In this document: in pieces, positions 44,336 to 52,975 of the stretch | How the letters are laid out: the number at the start of each line of letters is the position of its first letter | How positions within the stretch are numbered: position 1 is the stretch's first letter | DNA from: Pseudomonas kilonensis | GTDB taxonomy: Bacteria > Pseudomonadota > Gammaproteobacteria > Pseudomonadales > Pseudomonadaceae | Length of the DNA stretch: 64,000 bases | Direction: 5' to 3' | Assembly (NCBI RefSeq): GCF_001269885.1 | Contig: NZ_LHVH01000016.1 | Coordinates: 113,494 to 177,493 of the forward strand | The notes under the pieces: model-generated | Told to the model about the DNA's origin: nothing | What the model saw: the letters and a program-made list of their open reading frames with translations, nothing else | Database searches by the model: none | Made by a program: the position numbers and the translations under genes

Positions 44336-46198
44336 ATGCCGATCCAGCGGCCTGAAACACTGAGGTTGGCCCCTGGCCCTGCCCATCATGCAGAGATGGA
44401 TGGCGATAGCGAGGCCGGCGTGTTTCGGTTCGGCTTCGACCAGGCCAAGGAAGCCTACATTCTGTTCCCGCTGCTGGCCGCGCTGCTGTTGCTGGTCATC
44501 TGGACCGCTACCTTGTACCTGATCAAGGTTGAACACCTTCGCGCGCAGCAGAGCGCCGCGACAGCGAGCCTGGAGATGGGCGCCACCTACGAAGCGCAAA
44601 TGTTGCGCGCCATTCACGAAATCGATCAAACCCTCAAACTGGTCAAATACACCTACGAAGCTGAAGGTGAGCCCAATCCCCTGCGTCGGCTCCAGGAGCG
44701 GGCCTTGTTGCCGCCGGCCTTGGTGTTTGACGTCAGTGTGGTCAACCCGGACGGCAGGCTCGTGGCAAGCACACGGGTCAACGACCGGGAAAATATCGCG
44801 GACCCGGATGAGCAGCAAACGCTGCGGCACAGCGATTCACTGTCCATCAGCCACCCGTGGAAAAGCCCAGTCACCGGGGAATGGCGCTTGCGCTTCAGCC
44901 GGCGACTCGACGCGGCCGATGGCAGGCTTTCCGGGATCGCCAGGGTCGAGGTCGATGCCGCCTATTTCGTCAGCAGCTACGACGCCTCGAAACTCGGCGA
45001 CCAGGGTGCGCTCGGGCTCCTTGGCACCGACGGCATCTTCCGTGTAAGGCGCACCGGGGAAACGGTACTGGCCGGCGATACGGTCGATTACAGCGCCGTG
45101 GTGCCAGACGCCGAAAACACCGAGGCCGTGCTCTCGGTCAACGGATGGGACGGGGTGCGGCGCTACACCAGTGCCCGTCAGCTCTACGACTTTCCGTTGG
45201 CGGTGATTGTCGGCTTGTCCGAGCAAGAGCAACTGGCCGCGGTGAACCAGCAAGCGCGTACCTATCTCTGGCGCGCCGCCGGCGGCAGCCTGGTGCTGGT
45301 GTTGTTGGTGAGCCTGCTCGCCCGGATGAGCTGGCAACTGGCGCAAAGCCGTTTGCGCGCCGCCGAAGCCCAGACGCAACTGGCCGCGGCCGCCCGCCAG
45401 GCCGGCATGGCCGAAATCGCCACCAACGTCCTGCACAACGTGGGTAACGTGCTCAACAGCGTGAATATCTCCGCCGACCTGGTCACCCGCAAGCTGCGCA
45501 CCAGCAAGGCCTTGGGGCTCGGCAAGGCGGTGCAGATGATGAACGAACATGCCGAGGACCTCGGCGACTTCATCTCCCACGACGAAAAAGGCAAACTGCT
45601 GCCCGGCTACCTGAACCAACTGGTGGACGCGCTTGCGGTCGAGCAACAGAGCATGACCGAGGAACTCGGCCAGCTGAGTAAAAGCGTTGACCACATCAAG
45701 GAAATCGTTTCCGCCCAGCAATCGTATGCAGGCCCCTCCAGCCTTGCCGAAACCGTGCAGATAAAGGAACTGATCGAGGATGCCCTGCGCATGAACGCCG
45801 GCATCATCGCGGCGCATCGGATAACCGTGGTGCGAAACCTGGCCGAAACACCCTTGCTGCAACTGGACAAGCACCGGGTGCTGCTGATCCTTATCAACCT
45901 GATAAAAAACGCCAGCAGAGCCATGAATGACCGGCCGGAGTTCACCCCTCAAATCATCCTTCAGAGTGAGATCCCCCAAGAAGACACCCTGGTCATCAAG
46001 GTCATCGACAACGGCGAAGGCATAGCGCCCGAGAACCTGACGCGGATCTTTGCCCATGGCTTTACCACGCGCAAGGATGGCCATGGTTTTGGTCTGCACA
46101 GCTGCGTGCTGGCGGCCATGGAGATGGGCGGCTCGCTGGAAGCCCATAGCGATGGCCCGGGAACAGGTGCGACCTTTACGCTCAAATTGGCGATCTAG
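44336..46198 (+). CDS. cache-domain sensor histidine kinase
   Basis: The product is 620 residues; the ATG at 44336 has CAGGGAG 7 nt upstream. A transmembrane segment (~residues 43-65) precedes a periplasmic double-cache-like domain (~70-310), followed by a second span (~320-340). The dimerisation/phosphoacceptor region has MAEIATNVLHNVGNVLNSV (His ~368) and the ATPase domain ends with NLIKNASRA, DNGEGI and GHGFGLH. HNVGN-type H-boxes belong to cytoplasm-facing kinases lacking a HAMP in this clade. No cognate response regulator is adjacent. The sensor half is highly similar to that of the cache-GGDEF-EAL protein at 48156-50528. The porin-like and PstS-like genes follow on the same strand. Confidence 0.88.
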   Translation: MPIQRPETLRLAPGPAHHAEMDGDSEAGVFRFGFDQAKEAYILFPLLAALLLLVIWTATLYLIKVEHLRAQQSAATASLEMGATYEAQMLRAIHEIDQTLKLVKYTYEAEGEPNPLRRLQERALLPPALVFDVSVVNPDGRLVASTRVNDRENIADPDEQQTLRHSDSLSISHPWKSPVTGEWRLRFSRRLDAADGRLSGIARVEVDAAYFVSSYDASKLGDQGALGLLGTDGIFRVRRTGETVLAGDTVDYSAVVPDAENTEAVLSVNGWDGVRRYTSARQLYDFPLAVIVGLSEQEQLAAVNQQARTYLWRAAGGSLVLVLLVSLLARMSWQLAQSRLRAAEAQTQLAAAARQAGMAEIATNVLHNVGNVLNSVNISADLVTRKLRTSKALGLGKAVQMMNEHAEDLGDFISHDEKGKLLPGYLNQLVDALAVEQQSMTEELGQLSKSVDHIKEIVSAQQSYAGPSSLAETVQIKELIEDALRMNAGIIAAHRITVVRNLAETPLLQLDKHRVLLILINLIKNASRAMNDRPEFTPQIILQSEIPQEDTLVIKVIDNGEGIAPENLTRIFAHGFTTRKDGHGFGLHSCVLAAMEMGGSLEAHSDGPGTGATFTLKLAI

Positions 46199-46290
46199 GC
46201 TACGCTTCGGTGCGTGGTAGCGCGCAGTTTCAGCCACCGTTACAAGGAACAGACGAATGGCGATCCATGCAACGAGGTCACGTTGACCCT

Positions 46291-47523
46291 ATGGTGACAA
46301 GACCCAATACCCTGGTCCTGGCAGTCGTGACGCTGTATGCCGGCGGCGCCAGCGCCGACGCCGCCGATATGTTCTCGTTAAGCAGCTTCGGCACGGTGGG
46401 GATCGTCCATTCCAGCGAAAAAAGAGCCGACTTCACCTCCAGTATCTTCAAACCCAACGGCGCCGGTCATTCACGCAACTGGAGCGCCGACGTCGACAGC
46501 CTGATCGGTGCCCAACTGACTGCCACGTTCACCCCGCAGCTGTCGGCCGTGGTACAGGTCATTTCAGAGCAGCGCTACGACAACAGCTACCGCCCCTTTG
46601 TCGAGTGGGCCAACATCAAGTACCAGTTCACGCCGGACTTGAACGCCCGCATTGGCCGTACCGTATTGCCGACTTTCCTGGTCTCCGACACTCGAAAAGT
46701 GGGCTACACCCTGCCCTGGGTGCGTGCGCCCATGGAGGTCTACAGCCTGATGCCGATTTCCAGCAGCGACGGCATTGATGGCAGCTACCGGTTTCGTGTC
46801 GATGAAATCACCAATACCGTGCAGGCGCACTACGGCCAGAACGACACCCGTCAGCCTGACGGCGCCGGCAAGGTACTGACGAGAAATTTCTGGGGGGTCA
46901 CCAACACCACCGAGTTCGGCGTCCTGACCACGCGCATCTCCTTCATGAAAGCCGACCTGACCCTGGAGCCGTTCAATTCACTCTTCGATACGTTCAGGGA
47001 GTTCGGTGCCGAAGGCATCGCCATCGCTGATCGCTACGACTCCGATGACACGCCTGTCGAATTCTTCGGAGTGGGCGCCAGCTATGACCCGGGCGACTGG
47101 TTCGTCATGAGCGAATGGGGGCGTCTGGATAGCCGTTCCGGCCTGGGCAGGACCAGTGGCTGGTACATCAGCGGCGGGTACCGCGTTGCAGCGTTCACCC
47201 CCTATGTCACCTACGCTCGATCCAGGACCGAAACAGAAGTCTCCAGCCCGGGCTTGACGACATCGGCCTTGCCGCCCGCCCTGGCGGGGGTTGCCGAGCA
47301 GCTCAACGGTGCGCTCAACTCTGTCCTGGGCTCAAACGAAGGCCAGCAGACCCTTTCCTTGGGCGTGCGCTGGGACTTCACCAAGAACATGGACGCCAAA
47401 CTGCAATACGATCACACACGTTTCAAGGGCAACTCGGTCGGTCCGTTGATCAACCCCCAACCGGACTTCACGTCGGGGGGCTCACTCAACGTCATCAGCC
47501 TAGCTGTCGATTTTGTATTCTGA
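46291..47523 (+). CDS. porin-like outer-membrane beta-barrel protein
   Basis: The product is 410 residues from the ATG at 46291; starts at 46267 or a GTG at 46210 are also open and no strong ribosome-binding site decides. A signal peptide (NTLVLAVVTLYAGGASADA) precedes a chain of alternating aromatic/polar strands such as FGTVGIVHSSEKRADF, ARIGRTVLPTFLVSD and VISLAVDFVF, the last ending in the C-terminal Phe required for BAM-dependent insertion. It resembles single-barrel porin-like proteins found with sensory genes rather than OprD/OprE specific porins. The stop overlaps the start of the PstS-like gene (TGATG). Role inferred: ligand access to the neighbouring sensors. Confidence 0.7.
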   Translation: MVTRPNTLVLAVVTLYAGGASADAADMFSLSSFGTVGIVHSSEKRADFTSSIFKPNGAGHSRNWSADVDSLIGAQLTATFTPQLSAVVQVISEQRYDNSYRPFVEWANIKYQFTPDLNARIGRTVLPTFLVSDTRKVGYTLPWVRAPMEVYSLMPISSSDGIDGSYRFRVDEITNTVQAHYGQNDTRQPDGAGKVLTRNFWGVTNTTEFGVLTTRISFMKADLTLEPFNSLFDTFREFGAEGIAIADRYDSDDTPVEFFGVGASYDPGDWFVMSEWGRLDSRSGLGRTSGWYISGGYRVAAFTPYVTYARSRTETEVSSPGLTTSALPPALAGVAEQLNGALNSVLGSNEGQQTLSLGVRWDFTKNMDAKLQYDHTRFKGNSVGPLINPQPDFTSGGSLNVISLAVDFVF

Positions 47524-47972
47524 TGGAGCAGGCCATGGGGTTTGTGAGGCTCATCGGATTCGCCGTAGCGGGGCTCGCCCTGTGCGCAGCCAGCGCTGCC
47601 GTCAAGGCCGAGGTGGCCGTGGTCGTCGCCACGTCCAGCCCGGTGAAAGCGCTCGCGCCCAATCAGGTGGCGGATATTTTCCTCGGCAAGACCAGTCGTT
47701 TCCCCGACGGCGGACAGGCAATTCCCATTGACCTGACGGAAGATTCGCCGACCCGCGATGAGTTCTACACAACGTTCACCGGCAAGTCCGCCTCCCAGCT
47801 CAAGGCGCACTGGTCGAAAATCATCTTTACCGGCAGGGGCCAACCGCCGCAGGCTGTTTCGAACAGCGCGGAGGTCAAGAAGCGTGTTGCAGAGAACCCC
47901 GGCACCATTGGCTATATCGATGCTCGGGAGGTGGACGGCAGCGTCAGGGCACTACCGCTTGACCCGCAATAA
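47523..47972 (+). CDS. PstS-like periplasmic protein (phosphate-binding-protein domain)
   Basis: A 149-residue protein with a signal peptide (RLIGFAVAGLALCAASAAVKA). The mature part (VVVATSSPVKALAPNQVADIFLGKTSRFPDGG, then LKAHWSKIIFTGRGQPPQAVSN and NPGTIGYIDA) is a truncated PBP-like domain typical of small PstS-type proteins; full PstS proteins are about twice as long, so this one probably senses rather than feeds a transporter. The ATG at 47523 overlaps the preceding stop; an ATG at 47535 has GGAG 6 nt upstream and may be the true start. It is probably the periplasmic partner of the flanking cache sensors. Confidence 0.75.
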   Translation: MEQAMGFVRLIGFAVAGLALCAASAAVKAEVAVVVATSSPVKALAPNQVADIFLGKTSRFPDGGQAIPIDLTEDSPTRDEFYTTFTGKSASQLKAHWSKIIFTGRGQPPQAVSNSAEVKKRVAENPGTIGYIDAREVDGSVRALPLDPQ

Positions 47973-48009
47973 GCACGTACTGCCGTTCACTTGAGAAAGC
48001 AGATGAATC

Positions 48010-48141
48010 TGTGGCGAGGGGATTTATCCCCGCTGGGCTGCGCAGCAGCCCTAAAATCTGAAATCCCAGTTTGCCTAGTAAATTGAATCGACAGTGTTGG
48101 GGCCGCTTCGCGACCCAGCGGGGATAAATCCCCTCGCCACA
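48010..48141. repeat. REPIN-like inverted pair, second REP class
   Basis: TGTGGCGAGGGGATTTATCC at 48010 and its exact inverse ending at 48141 flank about 75 bases, with further complementary CGCTGGG/CCCAGCG bases inside. The core differs from the TGTGGGAGCGAGC class at other sites in the window. It lies between convergent genes and may form a long hairpin that ends both transcripts. Confidence 0.8.
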
Positions 48142-48155
48142 ATGAGTACGGGCCT

Positions 48156-50528
48156 TTACGTATCGAGATCCGTGTCGGCCGCCTGGGCTTGCAGCAATAC
48201 CTTGAACTGATCGGCGGGAACCGGTTTGTTGAAGTAAAAGCCCTGGAACTCGTCGCAGGCATTGTCGCGCAGGAAATCGGCCTGCTCCTTGGTTTCCACA
48301 CCCTGGGCCACCACGGTCAGGCTGAGGGTCCGGCCCATGGCAATAATGGCCTCGGTCAAGGCTTTGTCTTCCGACACGCTGCTGGTATCGCAGATACACG
48401 AGCGGTCGATCTTGATGACGTCGAGCGGAAACTGTTCGAGGGCAGAGAGCGAAGAATAGCCAATGCCGAAATCATCGATGGCGATGCGGACCTTCAGGTG
48501 CTTGAGCCCGGTCAACACGCTCAACGCTCTCTTGACGTCCTGCATGAGCAGGCTCTCGGCGATTTCCAGCTCCAGCAGACGTGCATCCATACCGGTTTCG
48601 GCCAATATCTCAGCCAGGTCCGTGAGCAGGTTCTCATCGGCAAACTGCCGTGCCGTGAGGTTCACGGCGACCCCCAGGTGCGGCAATCCCTGTTGCTGCC
48701 AGGCCACGTTTTGCTGGCAGGCGGTCTTGAGCACCCACTTGCCGATCGGCACGATCAAACCGGTCTCTTCGGCGACGGGGATGAATTGCATCGGTGCCAC
48801 GATACCCAGGTCCGGATGGTTCCAGCGCAGGAGCGCTTCCATGCCGGTAATGCGACCACTGCCAATATCTCGCTTGGCCTGGTAGTGAAGCTGGAACTCG
48901 TGGCGCTCCAGCGCGTGGCGCAAGCTCAGCTCCAGCGTCATCCGCTCCAGTGAGTCCGCGTTCAGCTTCGCGGAGTAGAACTGGAAGTTGTTCTTGCCAC
49001 ATTGCTTGGCCTGGTACATCGCGATATCGGCGTTTTTCTTGAGTGTCTGCTCGTCCAGGCCATCCTGTGGGAAGACACTGATGCCGACGCTGGCGGTCAC
49101 CCGGAACTCCTGGCCCTGAAGGTTGAAAGGCCGGGCAATGGCGCCGAGGATTTTCTGGGCGGTGGTTGCCACGTCCTTGTCATCGGACAGCTCCGGCAGC
49201 AGGATCACGAATTCGTCGCCGCCCAATCGGGCCACCGTATCGCTGGTGCGCAGACACGTCTTGAGTCGCAGCGCCACTTCCTTGAGCAATTGATCGCCGG
49301 CATCGTGCCCAAGCGTATCGTTGACTTGCTTGAAGCGGTCGAGATCCAGGAACAGCACCGCCAGTTGCCGATGATAACGACTTGCCTCGCCGATGCTCTG
49401 GCTCAACAACATGCTGAACAGACTGCGATTGGGCAAAGCCGTAAGGCCGTCGTGATAGGCCAGATACTCGACATTTTCGGCGTAGGCAATTTTCGCTTCG
49501 CCAGCGCGCAGACGGCTTTGCACCAGTTGCCAGCTCATCCGGGCGAGCAGCCCCGCCAACAACACCAGCAACAGGCTGCCGCCCGCCGTGCGCCAGAGGT
49601 AGGTGTGCGCTTGCCGCGTCACTGTGGCCAATTGTTCTTCTTCGGACAACCCGACGATCACCGCCAGCGGAAAATCGTAGAGTTGACGGGCACTGGTGTA
49701 GCGCCGCACACCGTCCGTTCCGTTGATCAAGCGTACGGCGTCAGTGTTTTCGGTGTCCGGCACCACGGCGGCGTAATCGACCTCATCGCCGGCCGATATC
49801 GCTTCCCCGCTACGCCGTGCCCGAAAGACGCCGTCGATGCCCAGCAGGCCGAGCAAGCCCTGATTGCCAAGCTTCGAGGTGTCATAACTGCTGACGAAAT
49901 AGGCCGCATCGACTTCAACCATGGCGATCCCGGCGAATGCGCCAGCCTCCGTGTCAAGCCGCCGGCTGAAACGCAACTTCCACTCCCCCGTCGCCGGGCT
50001 TTTCCATGGGCGGCTGATCGACAGTGCCGTGTCACGCCCCACCGTTTGCAGCTCATCCTTGGCGATCCGGTTTCCGACCTCGCTCGACTGGGTGCTGGCC
50101 ACGACCAGGGCACTGGCATCAACCACGCTGACATCAAACAAGTAAGGCGAAGGCAGCAAGGCACGTGCCTTGAGCTTGGGCAGCGGGTTTGGCTCGCGCT
50201 CGGACTCGTAGGTGTACTTGACGAGCTTGAGGGTCTGATCGATTTCACGCACCGCCCGTAGGATCTGCGCTTCGTAGGTGGCGCCGATTTCCAGGCTCGC
50301 CTCGGCGATGCCTTGCTGCGCGCGGGCCTGTTCGAGTTCGATCAGGTACAGGGTGCCCGCCCAGATGACCGACAACAGCAGAACGGCCAGCAGCGGGAAC
50401 AGAATGTAGGCTTCCTGGACCTGGTCGACGCGGCGCCGAAACCGATTGCTCGTCGCATCGGACTGGGCGTTTTCACGAGGGGCGACATCCTGGGCCGACG
50501 TCAGTACACTCGCCCGTTGGATCGCCAT
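48156..50528 (-). CDS. cache-GGDEF-EAL c-di-GMP signalling protein
   Basis: The product is 790 residues from the ATG at 50528, preceded by the GCAGGGAGCACAC stretch also present before the histidine kinase. It has a transmembrane span (~38-60), a periplasmic cache-like domain (~65-310) and a second span (~315-335), then GGDEF with an intact LGGDEF motif and an upstream inhibitory site RTSD, and EAL with EALL, NLTARQ and DDFGIGYSSL. Both catalytic motifs look complete, so it could make or hydrolyse c-di-GMP. The first ~340 residues are a close paralogue of the histidine kinase sensor, so the same periplasmic signal may feed a second output. It is convergent to the kinase-porin-PstS unit. Confidence 0.9.
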   Translation of the reverse strand: MAIQRASVLTSAQDVAPRENAQSDATSNRFRRRVDQVQEAYILFPLLAVLLLSVIWAGTLYLIELEQARAQQGIAEASLEIGATYEAQILRAVREIDQTLKLVKYTYESEREPNPLPKLKARALLPSPYLFDVSVVDASALVVASTQSSEVGNRIAKDELQTVGRDTALSISRPWKSPATGEWKLRFSRRLDTEAGAFAGIAMVEVDAAYFVSSYDTSKLGNQGLLGLLGIDGVFRARRSGEAISAGDEVDYAAVVPDTENTDAVRLINGTDGVRRYTSARQLYDFPLAVIVGLSEEEQLATVTRQAHTYLWRTAGGSLLLVLLAGLLARMSWQLVQSRLRAGEAKIAYAENVEYLAYHDGLTALPNRSLFSMLLSQSIGEASRYHRQLAVLFLDLDRFKQVNDTLGHDAGDQLLKEVALRLKTCLRTSDTVARLGGDEFVILLPELSDDKDVATTAQKILGAIARPFNLQGQEFRVTASVGISVFPQDGLDEQTLKKNADIAMYQAKQCGKNNFQFYSAKLNADSLERMTLELSLRHALERHEFQLHYQAKRDIGSGRITGMEALLRWNHPDLGIVAPMQFIPVAEETGLIVPIGKWVLKTACQQNVAWQQQGLPHLGVAVNLTARQFADENLLTDLAEILAETGMDARLLELEIAESLLMQDVKRALSVLTGLKHLKVRIAIDDFGIGYSSLSALEQFPLDVIKIDRSCICDTSSVSEDKALTEAIIAMGRTLSLTVVAQGVETKEQADFLRDNACDEFQGFYFNKPVPADQFKVLLQAQAADTDLDT

Positions 50529-50882
50529 GGTGTGCTCCCTGCATTGTTCACTGCTGACGGCCTGCGGGTATCCGACGCGGTAACGCTGCGAGGCGTACGT
50601 GGTTCCTGGTCGCCGGCACTGAAGGATTCCGAACCTGCAGAAAACTATAGACCACAAACTGCGCCTGCCACTGCCAATCGGCACGCCGACCGTGGCTTTG
50701 CGCCGATTGTAATGACGAAGTGCAGTTGACTCCCCTGACTTATTGGTCCAGTTTTTAATACAACAGTGCCCTGCAAGTCTTTCATGCAGGACGCGACGCC
50801 TGATAAATCCTGTTCGTTAATCAAAGGGCCCCTGCCAGCCTATGAATGATGTACGTAGGACCTTCCCTACCATTGAACGCCA
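50529..50882. other. divergent intergenic region with the duplicated upstream element
   Basis: About 350 bases between the cache-GGDEF-EAL gene (minus) and the REC-CheC gene (plus). It contains copy 2 of the shared element (complement of GTTTGTGGTCTATAGTT at 50643-50659) and its accompanying conserved block. I see no gene, no clear -35/-10 for the plus-strand operon and no repeat. Confidence 0.5.
50643..50659 (-). promoter_or_regulatory. upstream element shared by the two cache-sensor genes (copy 2)
   Basis: Exact 17-base match, in opposite orientation, to the element at 44207-44223, at nearly the same distance (114 versus 112 bases) from the start codon of the paralogous gene. Confidence 0.55.
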
Positions 50883-51893
50883 ATGGATGCCCCTGTGCCG
50901 TTGATTCCCCTGGTTGTGTGTGACGACTCCAACATGGCGCGCAAACAGGTGTTGCGCGCGCTGCCGACAGACTGGCCGGTTTCGGTCACCGAGGCGGTCA
51001 ACGGGCGCCAGGCGATGGACGCCATACGCCAAGGCCTGGGGCAAGTGGTGCTGCTCGACCTGACCATGCCGGAGATGGATGGCTACCAGGTGTTGAGCGC
51101 CTTGCGCGCCGAGGGCTTGAAGGCGCAAGTCATCGTGATTTCCGGTGACGTCCAGGACGAGGCGGTGCGCCGCGTGCTTGAGCTGGGCGCGCTGGCGTTC
51201 CTGAAAAAACCGTTCGACGAAAACGAACTGCGCCAGACACTGGAGCGGCTGGGGCTACTGGCCCAAGCCAGCCAGGTGCCGTTGCAGAATCGCTCGACCA
51301 CGAACGTGGCCATCAGTTTTCACGATGTGTTCCGCGAGACGGTCAACGTGGCCATCGGCCGGGCAGCGGCCCTGATCGCCAAGGTATTGGGGGTCTTTGT
51401 GCAGTTGCCGGTGCCGAACGTGAACATTCTCGAGGTCGGTGAGCTGCATATGGCGTTGAACGACGTTGGCAGCTCCGAGCAACTCACGGCCATCTGCCAG
51501 GGTTTTATCGGCAGCGGCATCGCCGGCGAAGCCCTGCTGATATTCCACGACTCGGAGATCGCCGACATCGCGCAACTGATGCAGCGCGAGAGCGCCGATT
51601 ATTCAGACCTGGAAATGTTGCTGGACCTTTCCAGCGTCTTGATCGGTGCGTGCCTGAGCAGCATTGCCGAACAGATCGATGTGGTGTTTTCCCAGGGTCA
51701 TCCGCAGATCCTCGGCCAGCACGCGGCCATCGATGACCTGATCCAGGTCAACCGCAAGCACTGGAAAAAGACCCTGGCAGTGGAAATCAGCTACAGCCTG
51801 GAAGGGCACGATATTCGCTTCGACCTGTTGCTGCTGTTCACGGAAGACTCCATCGAACGGTTGACCCACAAACTCGCCTACCTGATGAGCTGA
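50883..51893 (+). CDS. response regulator with C-terminal CheC-like phosphatase-type domain
   Basis: A 336-residue cytosolic protein. The receiver domain (~8-120) has the acidic pocket DD (residues 14-15), phosphoacceptor Asp in VVLLDLTMPEMDG (~57), Ser in VISGD and Lys in FLKKPFD. The C-terminal ~200 residues (VAIGRAAALIAKVLGVFVQLP and the later EMLLDLSSVLIGACLSSIAEQ) have the two-helix pattern of CheC/CheX/FliY proteins, which dephosphorylate CheY-type receivers. The start at 50883 lacks a strong ribosome-binding site; a GTG at 50895 is possible. It is 3 nt upstream of a diguanylate cyclase gene, so the pair probably forms one phospho-to-c-di-GMP relay. Confidence 0.82.
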   Translation: MDAPVPLIPLVVCDDSNMARKQVLRALPTDWPVSVTEAVNGRQAMDAIRQGLGQVVLLDLTMPEMDGYQVLSALRAEGLKAQVIVISGDVQDEAVRRVLELGALAFLKKPFDENELRQTLERLGLLAQASQVPLQNRSTTNVAISFHDVFRETVNVAIGRAAALIAKVLGVFVQLPVPNVNILEVGELHMALNDVGSSEQLTAICQGFIGSGIAGEALLIFHDSEIADIAQLMQRESADYSDLEMLLDLSSVLIGACLSSIAEQIDVVFSQGHPQILGQHAAIDDLIQVNRKHWKKTLAVEISYSLEGHDIRFDLLLLFTEDSIERLTHKLAYLMS

Positions 51894-51896
51894 GCC

Positions 51897-52850
51897 ATGA
51901 ACGATCCCATCGATCTGAACGAGTTTCACTGGTTACTGGCCATCGTTCAGAGCATCGACGTCGGTGTCGTGGTGCTCGACCGCGAGTACCGCGTGCAGGT
52001 CTGGAACACCTTCATGGAGAATCGCTCCGGGGTGCAGCCCAAGGATGCCCACAATCAGCATTTTTTCAGCCTGTTCCCTGAAGTCGATCGCCAGTGGTTC
52101 AGCCGCAAGGTGGAAAGTGTCGCGACCCTGGGCACGCCAGCGTTCACGGTCTGGGAGCAGCGCCCGTACCTGATTCGGTTCAAGAGCTACCAGCCGATCA
52201 CCGGCCAGGAAGCGTTCATGTACCAGAACACCACGCTGCTGCCGCTGCGCTCGCCTGACAACACCATCAAGCACATCTGCCTGGTGATCTATGACGTCAC
52301 CGACGTCGCCACCAACCGGCATCAGCTCCAGGCCGCCAACGCGCAGTTGCAGGAACTCTCCAGCACCGATCGGCTGACAGGGCTGTACAACCGCGGGCAT
52401 TGGGAGGCCAACCTGAAAGCCGCCTACGCCCGGCACCAGCGCTACGGCCATGCGTTGAGCCTGGTGATGCTCGATATCGATCACTTCAAGCGGGTCAACG
52501 ACACCTACGGTCACCAGGCCGGCGACAAGGTCATCGAGCAAGTCGCCAGGCTGCTGCTCGAACATGCGCGCGACTCCGATGTGGTCGGGCGCTATGGCGG
52601 TGAAGAGTTTGGCGTGGTGCTTTCAGATACCGACAGCAGCGGTGCACTCACTTTCGCCGAACGCATGCGACACTCCGTGGAGGCGCTGGAGGTGGTGTAC
52701 AACGACCAAACCATCCGTTTCACCATCAGCCTGGGCGTGGCCGACCTGAGCCAACCCTCGAACGACCACGCCGACCTGATCGCCAGGGCGGACCAGGCGC
52801 TGTATACGTCGAAGAAGACCGGGCGCAATCGGGTGACGGTGCATGAATAG
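51897..52850 (+). CDS. PAS-GGDEF diguanylate cyclase
   Basis: A 317-residue cytosolic protein. Residues ~10-130 form a PAS domain (VQSIDVGVVVLDREYRVQVWN). After a short helix comes GGDEF: TDRLTGLYNRGHWE, LDIDHFKRVND and the active site YGGEEF, with an inhibitory-site RDSD five residues before it. The motif GGEEF is an active variant, so it should convert GTP to c-di-GMP. Its start follows the REC-CheC stop by 3 nt. A REP pair follows its stop. Confidence 0.92.
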   Translation: MNDPIDLNEFHWLLAIVQSIDVGVVVLDREYRVQVWNTFMENRSGVQPKDAHNQHFFSLFPEVDRQWFSRKVESVATLGTPAFTVWEQRPYLIRFKSYQPITGQEAFMYQNTTLLPLRSPDNTIKHICLVIYDVTDVATNRHQLQAANAQLQELSSTDRLTGLYNRGHWEANLKAAYARHQRYGHALSLVMLDIDHFKRVNDTYGHQAGDKVIEQVARLLLEHARDSDVVGRYGGEEFGVVLSDTDSSGALTFAERMRHSVEALEVVYNDQTIRFTISLGVADLSQPSNDHADLIARADQALYTSKKTGRNRVTVHE

Positions 52851-52866
52851 CGAGCCCATACACATC

Positions 52867-52961
52867 CCCTGTGGGAGCGAGCCTGCTCGCGATGGCGGTG
52901 TGTCAGCCACCCTCAATGTTGCTGAACCACCGCTTTCGCGAGCAGGCTCGCTCCCACAGGG
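52867..52961. repeat. REP pair (26-bp perfect inverted repeat)
   Basis: CCCTGTGGGAGCGAGCCTGC at the left end and its exact complement at the right end (26 bp in total, extending to TCGCGA) flank about 43 bases. It sits between the convergent diguanylate cyclase and trehalase genes. Confidence 0.85.
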
Positions 52962-52975
52962 AATGTGTGTGGCAT

